From positions 1-64,000 of the forward strand of contig DYGX01000003.1 in assembly GCA_020724465.1 (NCBI GenBank): a DNA stretch of 64,000 bases. Direction: 5' to 3'. The translations under genes and the position numbers were made by a program. Below the pieces are notes generated by a model, which saw only the letters and a list, made by a program, of their open reading frames with translations, was not told the DNA's origin and did no database searches. Positions 1-13,862 of the stretch are shown piece by piece. Each line of letters begins with the position of its first letter. Within the stretch, counting starts at the first letter, position 1. Source of the DNA: Thermoflexus sp. Lineage in GTDB: Bacteria; Chloroflexota; Anaerolineae; Aggregatilineales; Aggregatilineaceae.

Positions 1-25
1 TCGGAGGTCTTTTCTGTTTCTACTG

Positions 26-48
26 GTCATCCTCAAATTCGGGATGAC
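26..48 (-). other. Hairpin downstream of rpoC
   Basis: A 7-bp perfect inverted repeat (GTCATCC at 26-32, GGATGAC at 42-48) lies about 50 nt past the rpoC stop codon. No U-run follows it on the minus strand, so it is a weak candidate for an intrinsic terminator. Bases 1-100 hold no other feature I can support. Confidence 0.3.
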
Positions 49-100
49 TCATGTTCTGTGCTCGCGTCGTGCGGGTCTCTCGCCCGCTGTGGCCGCCGGA

Positions 101-4999
<4,899 letters not shown>

Positions 5000-5043
5000 G
5001 GCGTGCCTCCTCTGCGTTTGGGTTCGTGCTATCCAACTGGAGT

Positions 5044-5072
5044 GTTATACCGGTGTAACGACAACAGAGACA
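5044..5072 (-). promoter_or_regulatory. Putative rpoC promoter
   Basis: A TATAAC -10 box (5044-5049) lies 17 bp from a weak TGTCTC -35 (5067-5072). The predicted transcript starts about 38 nt before the TTG start of rpoC. The -35 match is poor, so this is tentative. Confidence 0.35.
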
Positions 5073-5278
5073 GTGATCGTGTGTGAAGCCTCACGGCTAC
5101 GGCACCTGCCAGAAGCACATCAGCCTCCGCACACGCGGAAACGGCGCATGAAAAGGTCTTTCAAGCGCTTCGTGAAGGTCAAATTGTCACGGAAGCAAGG
5201 GATTGCTTGATTCACCACGACATCCCTGCTACACCCGGCTCGACGCCCTACGAAGGTGACCATCGAACAGGGCCTAGC

Positions 5279-5307
5279 AAAACAGGGCGGCGGTTCTGCC
5301 GCGCCCT
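5279..5307 (-). terminator. Intrinsic terminator of the CHAT gene
   Basis: On the minus strand, AGGGCG-CGG pairs with CCG-CGCCCT (5284-5307, one bulged base). TG and a UUUU run (5282-5279) follow. It lies about 100 nt after the CHAT stop codon. Confidence 0.55.
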
Positions 5308-5405
5308 CCGGATGTTCCACCGCCTACAACGCCAATGTGTAATTTTAGCAAACCGGCAGCGGAAGTCAAGACCTAGAATCGGGAGCGCGCCGGATTCGCC
5401 GCCGC

Positions 5406-7478
5406 TCAGCGCAGCACGCCCGCGGGCTGTTCGAGCGCCAGCGTCACGATGCGCGTGGTCCCATCGCCCGCGCTGAACACCGCCCGCCGGATCGCAAGCC
5501 GCGCCGGAAAGCTCGCCGATACCGAGAGCGTGCCCTCGCTGCCGACCGGTTGCCCGCTGGCGCGGTCCAGTTCCGCGCCGGACCGGTCAAAGACGGACAG
5601 CGTGTACTCCCCCGGCGCTTCGCCCAGATAGCCCACGCTCACACCGCCCACGTCCGCTCGCTCGGCCACCAGCTGCACGTCGAGCGACACGCACGCCGTC
5701 ATGTCATCCGGCAGACCCGTCCCCAGGTAGCGCCCCGTGTCGTGCACCACAATCCAGGGCACGGCGCCGGCACAGGCAGGGTCGTCGTTGGGCACAGCCT
5801 CCAGCCGCACCCCCCACGGGCTGAAGGTAGTGGGTTCAACCGGGCGCGATTCGTCCACCACAGTCCCGTCGGGCAGCTCCTCGAAGGTCAGCGCCAGCGG
5901 GCCATCGCCGGTCACGATCGGGCTGCGCCGGAAATTGTTGAATTCGTCAGTTTCGCGCACATTGTTGGCCGTGTCGATGCGCACTTCCATGACAAAAGCG
6001 CCCCACCAGCTAAACACGTGCGGGATAAACAGCGTGGTGTTCTCGCCCGCCGCCAGACGCTCCACTGTGCCGCTTCCCGCCGGGTTCGGGTCAAGTACGT
6101 CTTCCAGAAAGCTGTACTCGAACGGACCCGCTTCCACCGGGCCGGCGTTGCTGATCTGGACAATCACCGCTGCCTTCTCGCCCGGGTTGGGGCGCTTGGG
6201 GAAGATCTCGATCCGCTCGACCACCAGGTCGGTTTCCACCACCGGGGGCGGGGTGGGCGGTTGGCGCTCGCTCAGCAGCACGGCGAGCAGCGCCAGCGCC
6301 AGCACCACGATCACTCCCGCCGCCGCGACAAGCGCGCGCGGTACGTGCGGGCGCGCCTGCTCCTGCCCCGCGAAGTCAAACAGCATGCCGTCCGCGGCCC
6401 GCATATACAGCACAGGAGTCGCCCACGCGGTTCCTCTCGAGATGTGGCTGATCGCCCGCCGCGCCTCGGATACGGCCGCGTCGATGGGCAGCCCCTCGGC
6501 GACGGCGCGGTACAACTCTTCGGCAAAGACCCGCGCCACATCGTCGGCGATCGCCTGCTGCATGGCGATGACCGCCGGCACGCCGCGCGCCACGATACTG
6601 CTCGCCAGCCCGGCAAACGGATCGCGCGGCTGCTCCACCCCGCTCTGGCACGAGTTCAGCACCGCCAGGCGGATCGTATTCTCCTCGCTCAGCTCGCGCG
6701 CCAGGTCTTCGGCGCGCACCGGGACGCTGCCGCCATCGCCGAACGGGTCTTCGAGCGCCAACATCCCCTGCCCGGTTGCGGGATCAAACGTGCTGTGGCC
6801 GATGTAATGAAAGACATGGAACTCGCGCAAGCGCAGGGTTCGCTGCAGCGCCCGCAGCGACGCGTCTTCGATCCGCTCCAGTTCCAACAGCCCGCGAGCG
6901 CGAAGCTGCGCCGTCGCCACGAGCACGTTTTGCCACTCCGCTTCGGCATCCACCGGCGGCAGATCGGCCGGGCTGGAAATCATCACCAGAATGCGTAGCG
7001 GCGGACGGAACACAGGGCGCGGGCGAATCACCAGGCGGCGCGGGTGGCGGACCAGCGGGGTCGTGCGCGAGAGGGCAAGATAGTCGATCGCCGGGTCGCG
7101 CAGCAGCTCCCAGGGCAACGAGGCCAGGTCCCCGGCGTCGTCAAGCGCCAGCTTGATGCGCAGCCCCTGGGCGGTGCGGGCGCGATCCCGGCTGGAGAAG
7201 TAGACCGTGTACACCGGCCCGGCAAACACCGCATCGAACAGCGCCTCGCCAAAGGCGCGCGCGGTGCGCAGCAGTTCCGCCTGCGAGACACGCACGCGCC
7301 CGCCCAGGATGTCCAGGATGCGTGCCAGCTCATCCGGAGCAAACGGCAGGCGGAAGTCGTTTGACACCTGCGATGGCCCCTCGCCCAATGGCATGTCGAC
7401 CACAGTCGCGCGGAAGCGTCCCTCGCCCAGGTCTTCAATGCGCAGCTCGAAGTCGAGATATGCCTGCTGTACGCTCAT
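5406..7478 (-). CDS. Membrane-anchored CHAT (caspase-like) protein with extracytoplasmic CARDB-like domain
   Basis: Predicted cysteine peptidase of the CHAT family (caspase HetF associated with TPRs), about 690 aa. The CHAT domain fills roughly residues 100-370. It carries both catalytic elements, His in HYIGHS (about residue 228) and Cys in LNSCQSG (about 277). One hydrophobic helix follows (about 382-402), then a Pro-rich stalk and a CARDB/Ig-like segment starting VVERIEIFPKRPNPGE, with a further beta-rich domain at the C-terminus. The CHAT domain should therefore be cytoplasmic and the CARDB part outside. An ATG nine codons upstream (7505) also fits, but AAGGG precedes the ATG at 7478. Substrate unknown. 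Its own terminator suggests a monocistronic unit. Confidence 0.85.
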   Translation of the reverse strand: MSVQQAYLDFELRIEDLGEGRFRATVVDMPLGEGPSQVSNDFRLPFAPDELARILDILGGRVRVSQAELLRTARAFGEALFDAVFAGPVYTVYFSSRDRARTAQGLRIKLALDDAGDLASLPWELLRDPAIDYLALSRTTPLVRHPRRLVIRPRPVFRPPLRILVMISSPADLPPVDAEAEWQNVLVATAQLRARGLLELERIEDASLRALQRTLRLREFHVFHYIGHSTFDPATGQGMLALEDPFGDGGSVPVRAEDLARELSEENTIRLAVLNSCQSGVEQPRDPFAGLASSIVARGVPAVIAMQQAIADDVARVFAEELYRAVAEGLPIDAAVSEARRAISHISRGTAWATPVLYMRAADGMLFDFAGQEQARPHVPRALVAAAGVIVVLALALLAVLLSERQPPTPPPVVETDLVVERIEIFPKRPNPGEKAAVIVQISNAGPVEAGPFEYSFLEDVLDPNPAGSGTVERLAAGENTTLFIPHVFSWWGAFVMEVRIDTANNVRETDEFNNFRRSPIVTGDGPLALTFEELPDGTVVDESRPVEPTTFSPWGVRLEAVPNDDPACAGAVPWIVVHDTGRYLGTGLPDDMTACVSLDVQLVAERADVGGVSVGYLGEAPGEYTLSVFDRSGAELDRASGQPVGSEGTLSVSASFPARLAIRRAVFSAGDGTTRIVTLALEQPAGVLR

Positions 7479-7567
7479 CGGATGCCCTTCCGTGCCGCCG
7501 TACATGCGAGTGCCCGTGCCTCGATTGTAAGAGCAGGCGCCCGTTTTTCAAAGCGCGCGCCCGAATC

Positions 7568-7599
7568 AAAAGGCTCCCCGCGGGCTGGCACGGGGAGCC
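7568..7599 (-). terminator. Intrinsic terminator after prfB
   Basis: A 9-bp perfect stem (GGCTCCCCG at 7572-7580, CGGGGAGCC at 7591-7599) with a 10-nt loop is followed on the minus strand by UUUUGAUU. It lies just past the prfB stop and ends the ftsY-prfB unit. Confidence 0.8.
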
Positions 7600-7623
7600 G
7601 GACGGTCCGATAACGCGCATCGG

Positions 7624-8716
7624 TCAGGTCGCCGCGCCCACGTGCGCCGCCAGATAGGCTTCCATGAAAGCATCGAGGTCGCCGTCAAGGACTGCCTGCG
7701 TGTTGCCGGTCTCGTACCCGCTACGCGTGTCCTTCACAAGCTGGTACGGGTGCAGCACGTACGAGCGGATGGCGTTGCCCCACCCCGCGCTGACGTGCTC
7801 GCCCTTTAGCTCGGCGAACTCCTCCTCCTGCTTGCGGCGCTCCAGGTCCAGCAGGCGCATCTTGAGCACCTGCAGCGCGCGCTCTTTGTTCTGCATCTGG
7901 CTGCGCTCGTTCTGGCAGCTTACGACCAGCCCGGTCGGCAGGTGGGTAATGCGCACCGCCGTCTCGTTCTTCTGCACGTTCTGGCCGCCCGCGCCGCTGC
8001 TGCGGAACGTGTCGATCTGCAGGTCCTTCTCGTCGATGGTGATATCGATTTCCTCTTGCACGTCCGGCCAGACCTCGACCAGACAGAACGATGTGTGTCG
8101 CCGGTTGGCCGCATCGAACGGGCTGAGGCGCACCAGCCGGTGGACGCCCGCCTCCGATTTCAGGTAGCCGTAGACGTAATCGCCCTGGATTGACACCGTG
8201 GCGCTCTTGATGCCCGCTTCATCGCCCGGCGTTTCATCGACGATCTCCGTCTTGAAGCCCCGGCGCTCGGCCCAGCGCAAATACATGCGCAGCAACATCG
8301 CGGCCCAGTCCTGCGCGTCGGTGCCCCCTGCCCCGGCGTGAATCGCCAGGTACGCGTCTTCCGCGTCGTACTTGCCGCCCAGCTTGGCGCGGAAGGCCAG
8401 CCGCTCGACGTCAGCGGCCAGCGCGTCGGCTTCGGCGGTCAGCTCCGGCACAAGCGATTCGTCATCCAGTTCCGCCAGCTCGATCGCGTCGTTCAACCGC
8501 TGTCGTGTGTTCAGCCACAGCCCGGTAGACTCTTTCAGCCGCGCCAGCCGGCGCATCGTTCGCTGCGCCGTGTCCGGATCATCCCAGAATCCAGCCTGGG
8601 TCGATTGCTCTTCGAGGCGCGCGACCTCATCCACATCCGCCGCTACGTCAAAGACGCTCCATAAGCTGTTCGACCGTGCGGCGCATCTCGTTCAATCGGC
8701 TCACCAGGTTCTCCAC
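7624..8716 (-). CDS. prfB: Peptide chain release factor 2, made by programmed +1 frameshift
   Basis: RF2 releases peptides at UGA and UAA codons. The gene is split into two frames. A 22-codon first frame starts at GTG 8716 and ends CTT-TGA (TGA at 8650-8648). The second frame continues through 7624. The slippery sequence CTTTGAC at 8653-8647 is the classic prfB autoregulatory frameshift site, with an SD-like GGAG just upstream. Reading CTT then GAC joins the frames into a protein of about 363 aa, the usual RF2 size. Both hallmark motifs are present: SPF for stop-codon recognition and GGQ (SGAGGQNVQ) for hydrolysis. The ribosome-binding site GAGGAG lies inside the end of ftsY, and the start is 5 nt after the ftsY stop, so the two are coupled. 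Confidence 0.95.
8647..8653 (-). promoter_or_regulatory. Programmed +1 frameshift site of prfB
   Basis: CTTTGAC on the minus strand: CTT in the zero frame, an in-frame TGA, then C as the following base. The ribosome slips to GAC. A GGAG stretch 3 nt upstream can act as the internal Shine-Dalgarno stimulator. When RF2 is scarce the TGA is read slowly and slippage increases. Confidence 0.93.
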
Positions 8717-8721
8717 GTTGA

Positions 8722-9639
8722 TTACTCCTCGTCCTCATCCCCGTTTTCGAACAGGCTGTCGACAAACTTGGCGGGGTTGAAAAACACCAGATCGTAGACA
8801 CTCTCGCCGATCCCGACATAGTGGATCGGCAACCCCAGTTCCTGCTGGATCGCGAACAGCATCCCGCCTTTGGCCGTGCTGTCCAGCTTGGTCACAACCA
8901 CCCCTGTCACATCGATCGCTTCCTGGAACTTCTTGGCCTGCGTCAGCGCGTTCTGCCCGGTTGTGCCGTCCAGCACCAGCAGCGTTTCGTGCGGCGCGTC
9001 CGGGATCACCTTGCGCAGCACATCGCGCACCTTGACCAGCTCGGCCATCAGGTTGAAGTTGCTGTGCAGGCGGCCCGCCGTGTCCACAATCAGCACCTCG
9101 GCATGGCGCGCCCGCGCCGCGCTGATGGCGTCGTAGACGACCGCCGCCGGGTCGCTGTTGGGCAGCCCGGCGATCACCGGCACGCCCGCCCGCTCGCCCC
9201 ACAACTTGAGCTGGTCGATGGCTGCGGCGCGGAACGTGTCGCCCGCCGCAATGATCACCTTGCGGTTGTTCAGCCGCATGCGGTAGGCGATCTTGCCGAT
9301 GGTCGTCGTCTTGCCAGAGCCGTTGACCCCGGCGATCAGCATGACAGACAGCTCGCGCCCGCTCAGGTTGAGCGGCGTCGGTTCGGTGAGCAGCTTGCGC
9401 AGCTCGTCTTTCAGCGCCTCGGTGAGCTGATCCTGCCGCGTGATCCCGTCGCGCCGGACCCGTTCCTTGAGGCGCTCCATGAGCCGCAGCGTCGTCGGGA
9501 CGCCCACATCGGCCTGAATCAGCAGGGCTTCCACGTCGTCCCAGGTATCTTCATCGATTTCGGTGGCCCCGAACGCCTGGGCAATTCGCCCAAAGAACGA
9601 CTGTCGCGTCCGGGCGAGACCTTTTCGTAGTGATGTCAC
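8722..9639 (-). CDS. ftsY: Signal recognition particle receptor FtsY
   Basis: SRP-family GTPase that docks ribosome-SRP complexes at the membrane, 305 aa. It has the NG core only, with a short N-terminal region and no long acidic A domain. The GTPase motifs are in order: G1 [10 protein letters not shown] (about residue 105), the DTFRAAA element, DTAGR (G3) and TKLD (G4). The start is GTG, preceded by GGAGAAGG. The acidic C-terminus GDEDEE overlaps the prfB ribosome-binding site. A strong promoter lies at 9740-9768. Confidence 0.97.
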   Translation of the reverse strand: MTSLRKGLARTRQSFFGRIAQAFGATEIDEDTWDDVEALLIQADVGVPTTLRLMERLKERVRRDGITRQDQLTEALKDELRKLLTEPTPLNLSGRELSVMLIAGVNGSGKTTTIGKIAYRMRLNNRKVIIAAGDTFRAAAIDQLKLWGERAGVPVIAGLPNSDPAAVVYDAISAARARHAEVLIVDTAGRLHSNFNLMAELVKVRDVLRKVIPDAPHETLLVLDGTTGQNALTQAKKFQEAIDVTGVVVTKLDSTAKGGMLFAIQQELGLPIHYVGIGESVYDLVFFNPAKFVDSLFENGDEDEE

Positions 9640-9739
9640 GCTTGTTCACCTTCTCCTGATGACTGCGCTGCCCCCGCCAGCCTCGCCTGGCGGCTACGGG
9701 ACAGCCGGGCGGATGACTCGCTGATACCCGCCCCGGTGG

Positions 9740-9768
9740 AGTATAGTAATTCGCTCACCCGCCTGCAA
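9740..9768 (-). promoter_or_regulatory. Promoter of ftsY-prfB
   Basis: TTGCAG (-35, 9763-9768), 17-bp spacer, TATACT (-10, 9740-9745), reading on the minus strand toward ftsY. The leader is about 95 nt. Confidence 0.7.
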
Positions 9769-9798
9769 ACTTCTATATGCAACCCCGTTTGATTCCGT

Positions 9799-9804
9799 TA
9801 TACT
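9799..9804 (+). promoter_or_regulatory. Putative -10 box for lepA
   Basis: TATACT lies about 90 bp upstream of the lepA start. I find no convincing -35 at 16-18 bp, so the call is weak. Confidence 0.35.
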
Positions 9805-9895
9805 TACCCGTGGGGGAGCACACTCGCGCCGGATGCACTCGGGCCGCGCCGGCTCAAGCCGTCGTTATTTTGCTGTCACCTGGCTGGCGAACAAC

Positions 9896-11701
9896 ATGGA
9901 TCAAGCCCATATTCGCAATTTCTCGATCATTGCCCACATCGACCATGGTAAGAGTACCCTGGCCGATCGCCTGCTCCAGATCACCGGCACGATCAGCGAG
10001 CGCGAGATGCAGGAGCAGGTGCTCGACAGCATGGAGCTGGAGCGCGAGCGCGGGGTCACCATCAAGGCGTCCGCCGTGCGCATGCAGTACCAGGCACACG
10101 ACGGGCAGACCTACGAGATGAATCTGATCGACACGCCCGGCCATGTTGATTTCTCGTACGAAGTCAGCCGCGCGCTGCAGGCGTGCGAGGGCGCGATCCT
10201 GGTGGTGGACGCCACACAGGGCATCGAGGCGCAAACCCTCGCCAACCTGTACATGGCGCTCGAGCAAAACCTCGACCTGATCGCCGTCGTCAACAAGATC
10301 GATCTGCCCGCCGCCCAGCCGGACGAAGTCGCGCAGGAAATCGAGGAACTGATCGGGCTGGATGCCGCCGACGTGCTGCAGGTCAGCGCCAAAACTGGAC
10401 AGAATGTCGAACAGATCCTTGAAGCGGTGGTGCGCCGCATTCCGCCGCCGCGCGGCAACCCGAACGCCCCCGCGCGCGCCCTGATCTTCGACAGCCATTA
10501 CGACTCGTACAAAGGCGTGATCGCCTACGTGCGCGTCTTCGATGGCACCATCCGCAAAACCGACGTCCTGCGCTTGATGGCATCTGGCGCCGAGATCGAG
10601 CCGGTCGAGATCGGCATCTTCAACCCCGACATGCAGCCGATCGATGTCCTCACCGTCGGCGAAGTGGGCTACATCGCCACCGGCCTGAAGACGGTGCGCG
10701 AGTGCCGCGTGGGCGATACCATCACCCAGGCGGCCAACCCGGCCCCAGAACCACTGCCCGGCTACAAGCAGGCCAAGCCGATGGTCTTCGCCGGCTTCTA
10801 CCCCTCGGACAACGACGACTATAACGACCTGCGCGACGCGCTCGAAAAGCTCCAGCTCAACGATGCCTCGCTGGTCTTCGAACCCGAAACGTCTCAGGCG
10901 CTCAATTTCGGCTTCCGCGTCGGGTTTCTCGGTCTCTTTCACATGGACATCGTGCAGGAGCGGCTGGAGCGCGAGTACGACCTCGACCTGCTGGCGACCG
11001 CGCCCAGCGTCGAGTACCAGGTCGTGCTGCGCAGCGGCGAGGTGCTCACCATCCACAGCCCGGCGGATCTGCCGGATGAAAGCGCGATTGCCGAGATCCG
11101 CGAGCCGTGGATGGCGATTGAGGTCTTTACGCCCGAAGAGTTCATCGGCCCCATTATGGACCTCGTCACCAAGAAGCGCGGCATCTACACCAGTATGGAA
11201 TATCTGGACCAGAAGCGCGTGCTGCTCAAGTACGAGATTCCGCTCGCCGAGCTGATCGTGGACTTCTACGACCGGCTCAAGTCCGCCACACGCGGCTACG
11301 CCAGCCTGGATTACCATTTCCTGGAGTACCGGCCAGAGAAGCTCGTCAAGCTGGATGTGCTGGTCAACAAGCAGCCGGTGGATGCCCTCGCCATGATCGT
11401 GCACCAGGACGAGGCGTTCCACAAGGGGCAGCGCCTGGTGTCCAAGCTCAAGCGCCTGATCCCGCGCCAGCTCTACGAGGTCCCGATCCAGGCCGCCATC
11501 GGCAAACACGTGGTCAGCCGTGCCAACGTCAAAGCCCTGCGCAAGGATGTGCTCGCCAAGTGCTACGGAGGGGATGTTACGCGCAAGAAAAAACTGCTCG
11601 AAAAGCAAAAGAAGGGCAAGAAGCGTCTCAAGATGATCGGCAACGTCGAAATCCCCCAGGAGGCTTTCATGGCGGTGTTGAGGTTGGACGACGATGACTG
11701 A
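9896..11701 (+). CDS. lepA: Elongation factor 4, translation GTPase LepA
   Basis: Ribosome-associated GTPase that acts on stalled or mistranslocated ribosomes, 601 aa, the normal family length. The protein opens [17 protein letters not shown], typical of LepA. GTPase motifs are DHGKST (G1), DTPGHVDF (G3) and NKID (G4). The C-terminal LepA-specific domain is complete. An in-frame start at 9833 would add 21 residues with no family match, so I place the start at ATG 9896. The ribosome-binding site is weak (GGCG). The last codons overlap the next gene by 8 bp. Confidence 0.96.
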   Translation: MDQAHIRNFSIIAHIDHGKSTLADRLLQITGTISEREMQEQVLDSMELERERGVTIKASAVRMQYQAHDGQTYEMNLIDTPGHVDFSYEVSRALQACEGAILVVDATQGIEAQTLANLYMALEQNLDLIAVVNKIDLPAAQPDEVAQEIEELIGLDAADVLQVSAKTGQNVEQILEAVVRRIPPPRGNPNAPARALIFDSHYDSYKGVIAYVRVFDGTIRKTDVLRLMASGAEIEPVEIGIFNPDMQPIDVLTVGEVGYIATGLKTVRECRVGDTITQAANPAPEPLPGYKQAKPMVFAGFYPSDNDDYNDLRDALEKLQLNDASLVFEPETSQALNFGFRVGFLGLFHMDIVQERLEREYDLDLLATAPSVEYQVVLRSGEVLTIHSPADLPDESAIAEIREPWMAIEVFTPEEFIGPIMDLVTKKRGIYTSMEYLDQKRVLLKYEIPLAELIVDFYDRLKSATRGYASLDYHFLEYRPEKLVKLDVLVNKQPVDALAMIVHQDEAFHKGQRLVSKLKRLIPRQLYEVPIQAAIGKHVVSRANVKALRKDVLAKCYGGDVTRKKKLLEKQKKGKKRLKMIGNVEIPQEAFMAVLRLDDDD

Positions 11702-12269
11702 TTGCTGTGGTCACGCACTTCCCGATCTTCCACAGCGCGTCGAGGGCGAGCGGCTGCTGATCCGGCCGACGACGAGGGCCGATCTGCCTCATCTTCAGCG
11801 CTGGTGGAACAACCCGGCCGTGATGGGGCCAATCGGTAACGTGGATGGCATGCAGTATGATGAGCGGGATATGCAGGCCTGGTATGAGCGCCATGTCCAG
11901 GGCAAGCCCGTCGCCACCCACTTCATGATCTGCCTGCGCAGCGGGACGCAGCCCCCGATTGGCGAGTTCTATATCGCCTGCGACGACCGGCCGGGCAGTA
12001 TCTCCTTCTCACTCTTGATCGGCGAAGTTGAGCTGTGGAACAAGGGCTATGGGCGCGAAGCCGTCCTCACCTATGCCCGCGCGCTCTTTGCCACCGGCAC
12101 GTGCAACGCCCTACGCATGGACGTGCGCCGCTCCAACACGCGTGCGCTCGGCTGGTGCGAGAGCATCGGTTTCGAGGTGGAGCACGAATGGGCCAATGGC
12201 CGCGCGCTTACCCTGATCCTGACCCGCAGCGCCTTTGAGGGCCGCTACGGCCCGGTACACACCCGTTAG
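11694..12269 (+). CDS. GNAT family N-acetyltransferase (RimJ/RimL-like)
   Basis: Predicted acetyl-CoA-dependent N-acetyltransferase, 191 aa. The N-terminal [20 protein letters not shown] is typical of the RimJ/RimL-type acetyltransferase group. The acetyl-CoA site appears as [12 protein letters not shown], followed by the [18 protein letters not shown] signature of the C-terminal half. Its ATG lies inside the lepA stop region (ATGACTGA overlap), so it is translationally coupled to lepA. The substrate cannot be told; the group includes ribosomal-protein and small-molecule acetylases. Confidence 0.85.
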   Translation: MTDCCGHALPDLPQRVEGERLLIRPTTRADLPHLQRWWNNPAVMGPIGNVDGMQYDERDMQAWYERHVQGKPVATHFMICLRSGTQPPIGEFYIACDDRPGSISFSLLIGEVELWNKGYGREAVLTYARALFATGTCNALRMDVRRSNTRALGWCESIGFEVEHEWANGRALTLILTRSAFEGRYGPVHTR

Positions 12270-12272
12270 CGC

Positions 12273-12322
12273 CTGGGCGCGCCCATCATCGCCCGCATCG
12301 AAGACCGCGCGCCCGCGCCCAG
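12273..12322 (+). other. Long-loop hairpin after the GNAT gene
   Basis: CTGGGCGCG (12273-12281) pairs with CGCGCCCAG (12314-12322) across a 32-nt loop. There is no U-run, so it is at best a weak transcription barrier in the gap before the MFS gene. Confidence 0.3.
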
Positions 12323-12383
12323 CAACAATGCAGATCGCTCGATCTGTCTGGTCCCCAATCCAACACCACCCTAGGAGTCGCCG

Positions 12384-13658
12384 GTGATTCCGTTTCCGCG
12401 CGAGCCGTTGGCCGCTGCACCGCGCCCGCCCCGCCCGCCGCTTCCCGGCGCGTTTTACCAGGCGCTGGTGGGCCTGCTGTTGTTCGCCTTCGCGGTCACG
12501 ATCCTTATTCCTGTCGTCCCGCTGTTCATCACCGACCGCCTCGGCGCCACCGAGCAGTGGATCGGAACGGCGACCCTGATCCTGGCGTTCACCGCTGTCA
12601 CGTCGCGCATCCCTACCGGGACGCTCTCCGACCGGCAGGGCCGCCGCCGGTGGATGCTGATCGGGGCGCTGTTGAGCCTGGCGGCCAGCCTGTTCTATCT
12701 CGCCAGCCACTCCATCGCCGTGTTTCTGCTGGCGCGGATCGGTACCGGCGCAGCGCTGGGCGTTTTCACGACCGCCAGCAAGGCGCTCAGCGCGGACCTG
12801 GCGCCCCCGTCGCGGCGGGGCGAGGCGCTCGGCCTGAACAACGCCACCTTCTCTGTCGCCGGGATCTTCAGCCCGCTCGTGGGCGAGGGCCTGAAAAACG
12901 CGCTCGGCTTCGAAGCGGTTTTCGCTCTCAGCGGCGCGCTGAGCCTGCTGGCGCTGCTGGTAACCTACACCCTTCCCGCCGACCATCCCGACATGTCGGA
13001 ATCCAACGGGGCGCGGCGCGACGCCGTCCTTGCCCTGCGCCAGCGCGGAACCTGGGCGGCGATTCTGCTGATCGTCAGCGCGGGCGCGCTGCTGACGCTG
13101 ATGTTCACCTTCTACCCGCTGCTGGCCGAGCGCAGCGCGCTCTATGACGACGCGCCGCGCCTGCTGGCCGCCGTCGCTATGGGCCTGGGGCTGAGCATCT
13201 GGTCGCTGATCGATACCGTCATCGAGCCGGTGGCAGGGCGTGTCTCGGATGCCATCGGGCGCCAGCCGGTCGCCCTGCCGGGGCTGGTGATCGCCGCAGC
13301 GGGCGTCGTGTTGCTCAGCCGGGCAGCCGGCACCGCCAGTGCCTACGCTGCGATCGCGCTGATGGCGTCTGGGTGGGGGATGATGCGCGCCATCGCCGAC
13401 GCGATCGCGCAAGACGCGATTCCGCCCGCGCTGCGCGGCATTGGCACGGCGCTGCTCTACACCAGCTTCGATCTGGCAATCGGGATCAACGCCCAGCTTC
13501 TCGGCGGCATGATCGACGGCGCGGACTTCGACGCGTTTTTCACTGCCACGCTGGCGCTGTTCCTCGGCTTTGGCGCGCTGGGGTTCGCGCTGGCGACGCG
13601 GCTGCGCACCTACACCGCGCCGCAAGTCGCCCCCGCACCCACCGACCCGGCACGCTGA
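12384..13658 (+). CDS. Major facilitator superfamily (MFS) transporter
   Basis: Inner-membrane transporter of 424 aa with 12 predicted transmembrane helices. The loop between helices 2 and 3 has the MFS signature GTLSDRQGRRRWMLIG, and the SDAIGRQP repeat in the second half is its partial copy. The cytoplasmic N-terminus is Pro-rich. The start is GTG, preceded by TAGGAG. The substrate is not identifiable; drug and sugar effluxers share these features. It follows the GNAT gene by 114 bp and may have its own transcript. Confidence 0.88.
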   Translation: MIPFPREPLAAAPRPPRPPLPGAFYQALVGLLLFAFAVTILIPVVPLFITDRLGATEQWIGTATLILAFTAVTSRIPTGTLSDRQGRRRWMLIGALLSLAASLFYLASHSIAVFLLARIGTGAALGVFTTASKALSADLAPPSRRGEALGLNNATFSVAGIFSPLVGEGLKNALGFEAVFALSGALSLLALLVTYTLPADHPDMSESNGARRDAVLALRQRGTWAAILLIVSAGALLTLMFTFYPLLAERSALYDDAPRLLAAVAMGLGLSIWSLIDTVIEPVAGRVSDAIGRQPVALPGLVIAAAGVVLLSRAAGTASAYAAIALMASGWGMMRAIADAIAQDAIPPALRGIGTALLYTSFDLAIGINAQLLGGMIDGADFDAFFTATLALFLGFGALGFALATRLRTYTAPQVAPAPTDPAR

Positions 13659-13680
13659 GCCGCGCGCTGCCCCCTAGAGC

Positions 13681-13860
13681 GTGTGATGCACTTTTCGCCC
13701 TCAATCCCCCCTCAACCCCCGGCCCCTTCTCCCTCGCGCGTGTATCGATTGGAGAGAAGGGGAGCGCGTCGCGGCGGCTCAAAGCCCCTCGCCCCGCGAC
13801 GCAGTCGCAGAGGGCGAGGGGTGTGAGGTGAGGGGCGAACCCCCGTGAAGTGCATAACAC
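13681..13860. repeat. MITE-like element with terminal inverted repeats
   Basis: A 180-bp non-coding unit is bounded by 13-bp inverted repeats, GTGTGATGCACTT (13681-13693) and AAGTGCATAACAC (13848-13860), one mismatch. Inside are two further palindromes: a CCCCTTCTC/GAGAAGGGG stem, and a perfect CCCCTCGCCC/GGGCGAGGGG stem. CCCTAG occurs on both sides close to the ends and could be a target duplication. It has no coding capacity. I see only one copy in the window. Confidence 0.55.
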
Positions 13861-13862
13861 CC

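Larger units (their letters stand above)
5000..5405. other. Intergenic gap between rpoC and the CHAT gene
   Basis: About 400 bp without a credible gene. It holds the rpoC ribosome-binding site and putative promoter at the low-coordinate end and a terminator for the CHAT gene near 5280-5307. Short ORFs here (for example about 60-100 codons on either strand) lack ribosome-binding sites and recognisable sequence. Confidence 0.6.

Noticed and set aside
9833-9895. N-terminal extension of LepA
   Set aside because: 21 residues with no family match precede the standard [13 protein letters not shown] start.
9854-11608. 584-codon frame opposite lepA
   Set aside because: Mirror of the LepA coding sequence; no family pattern.
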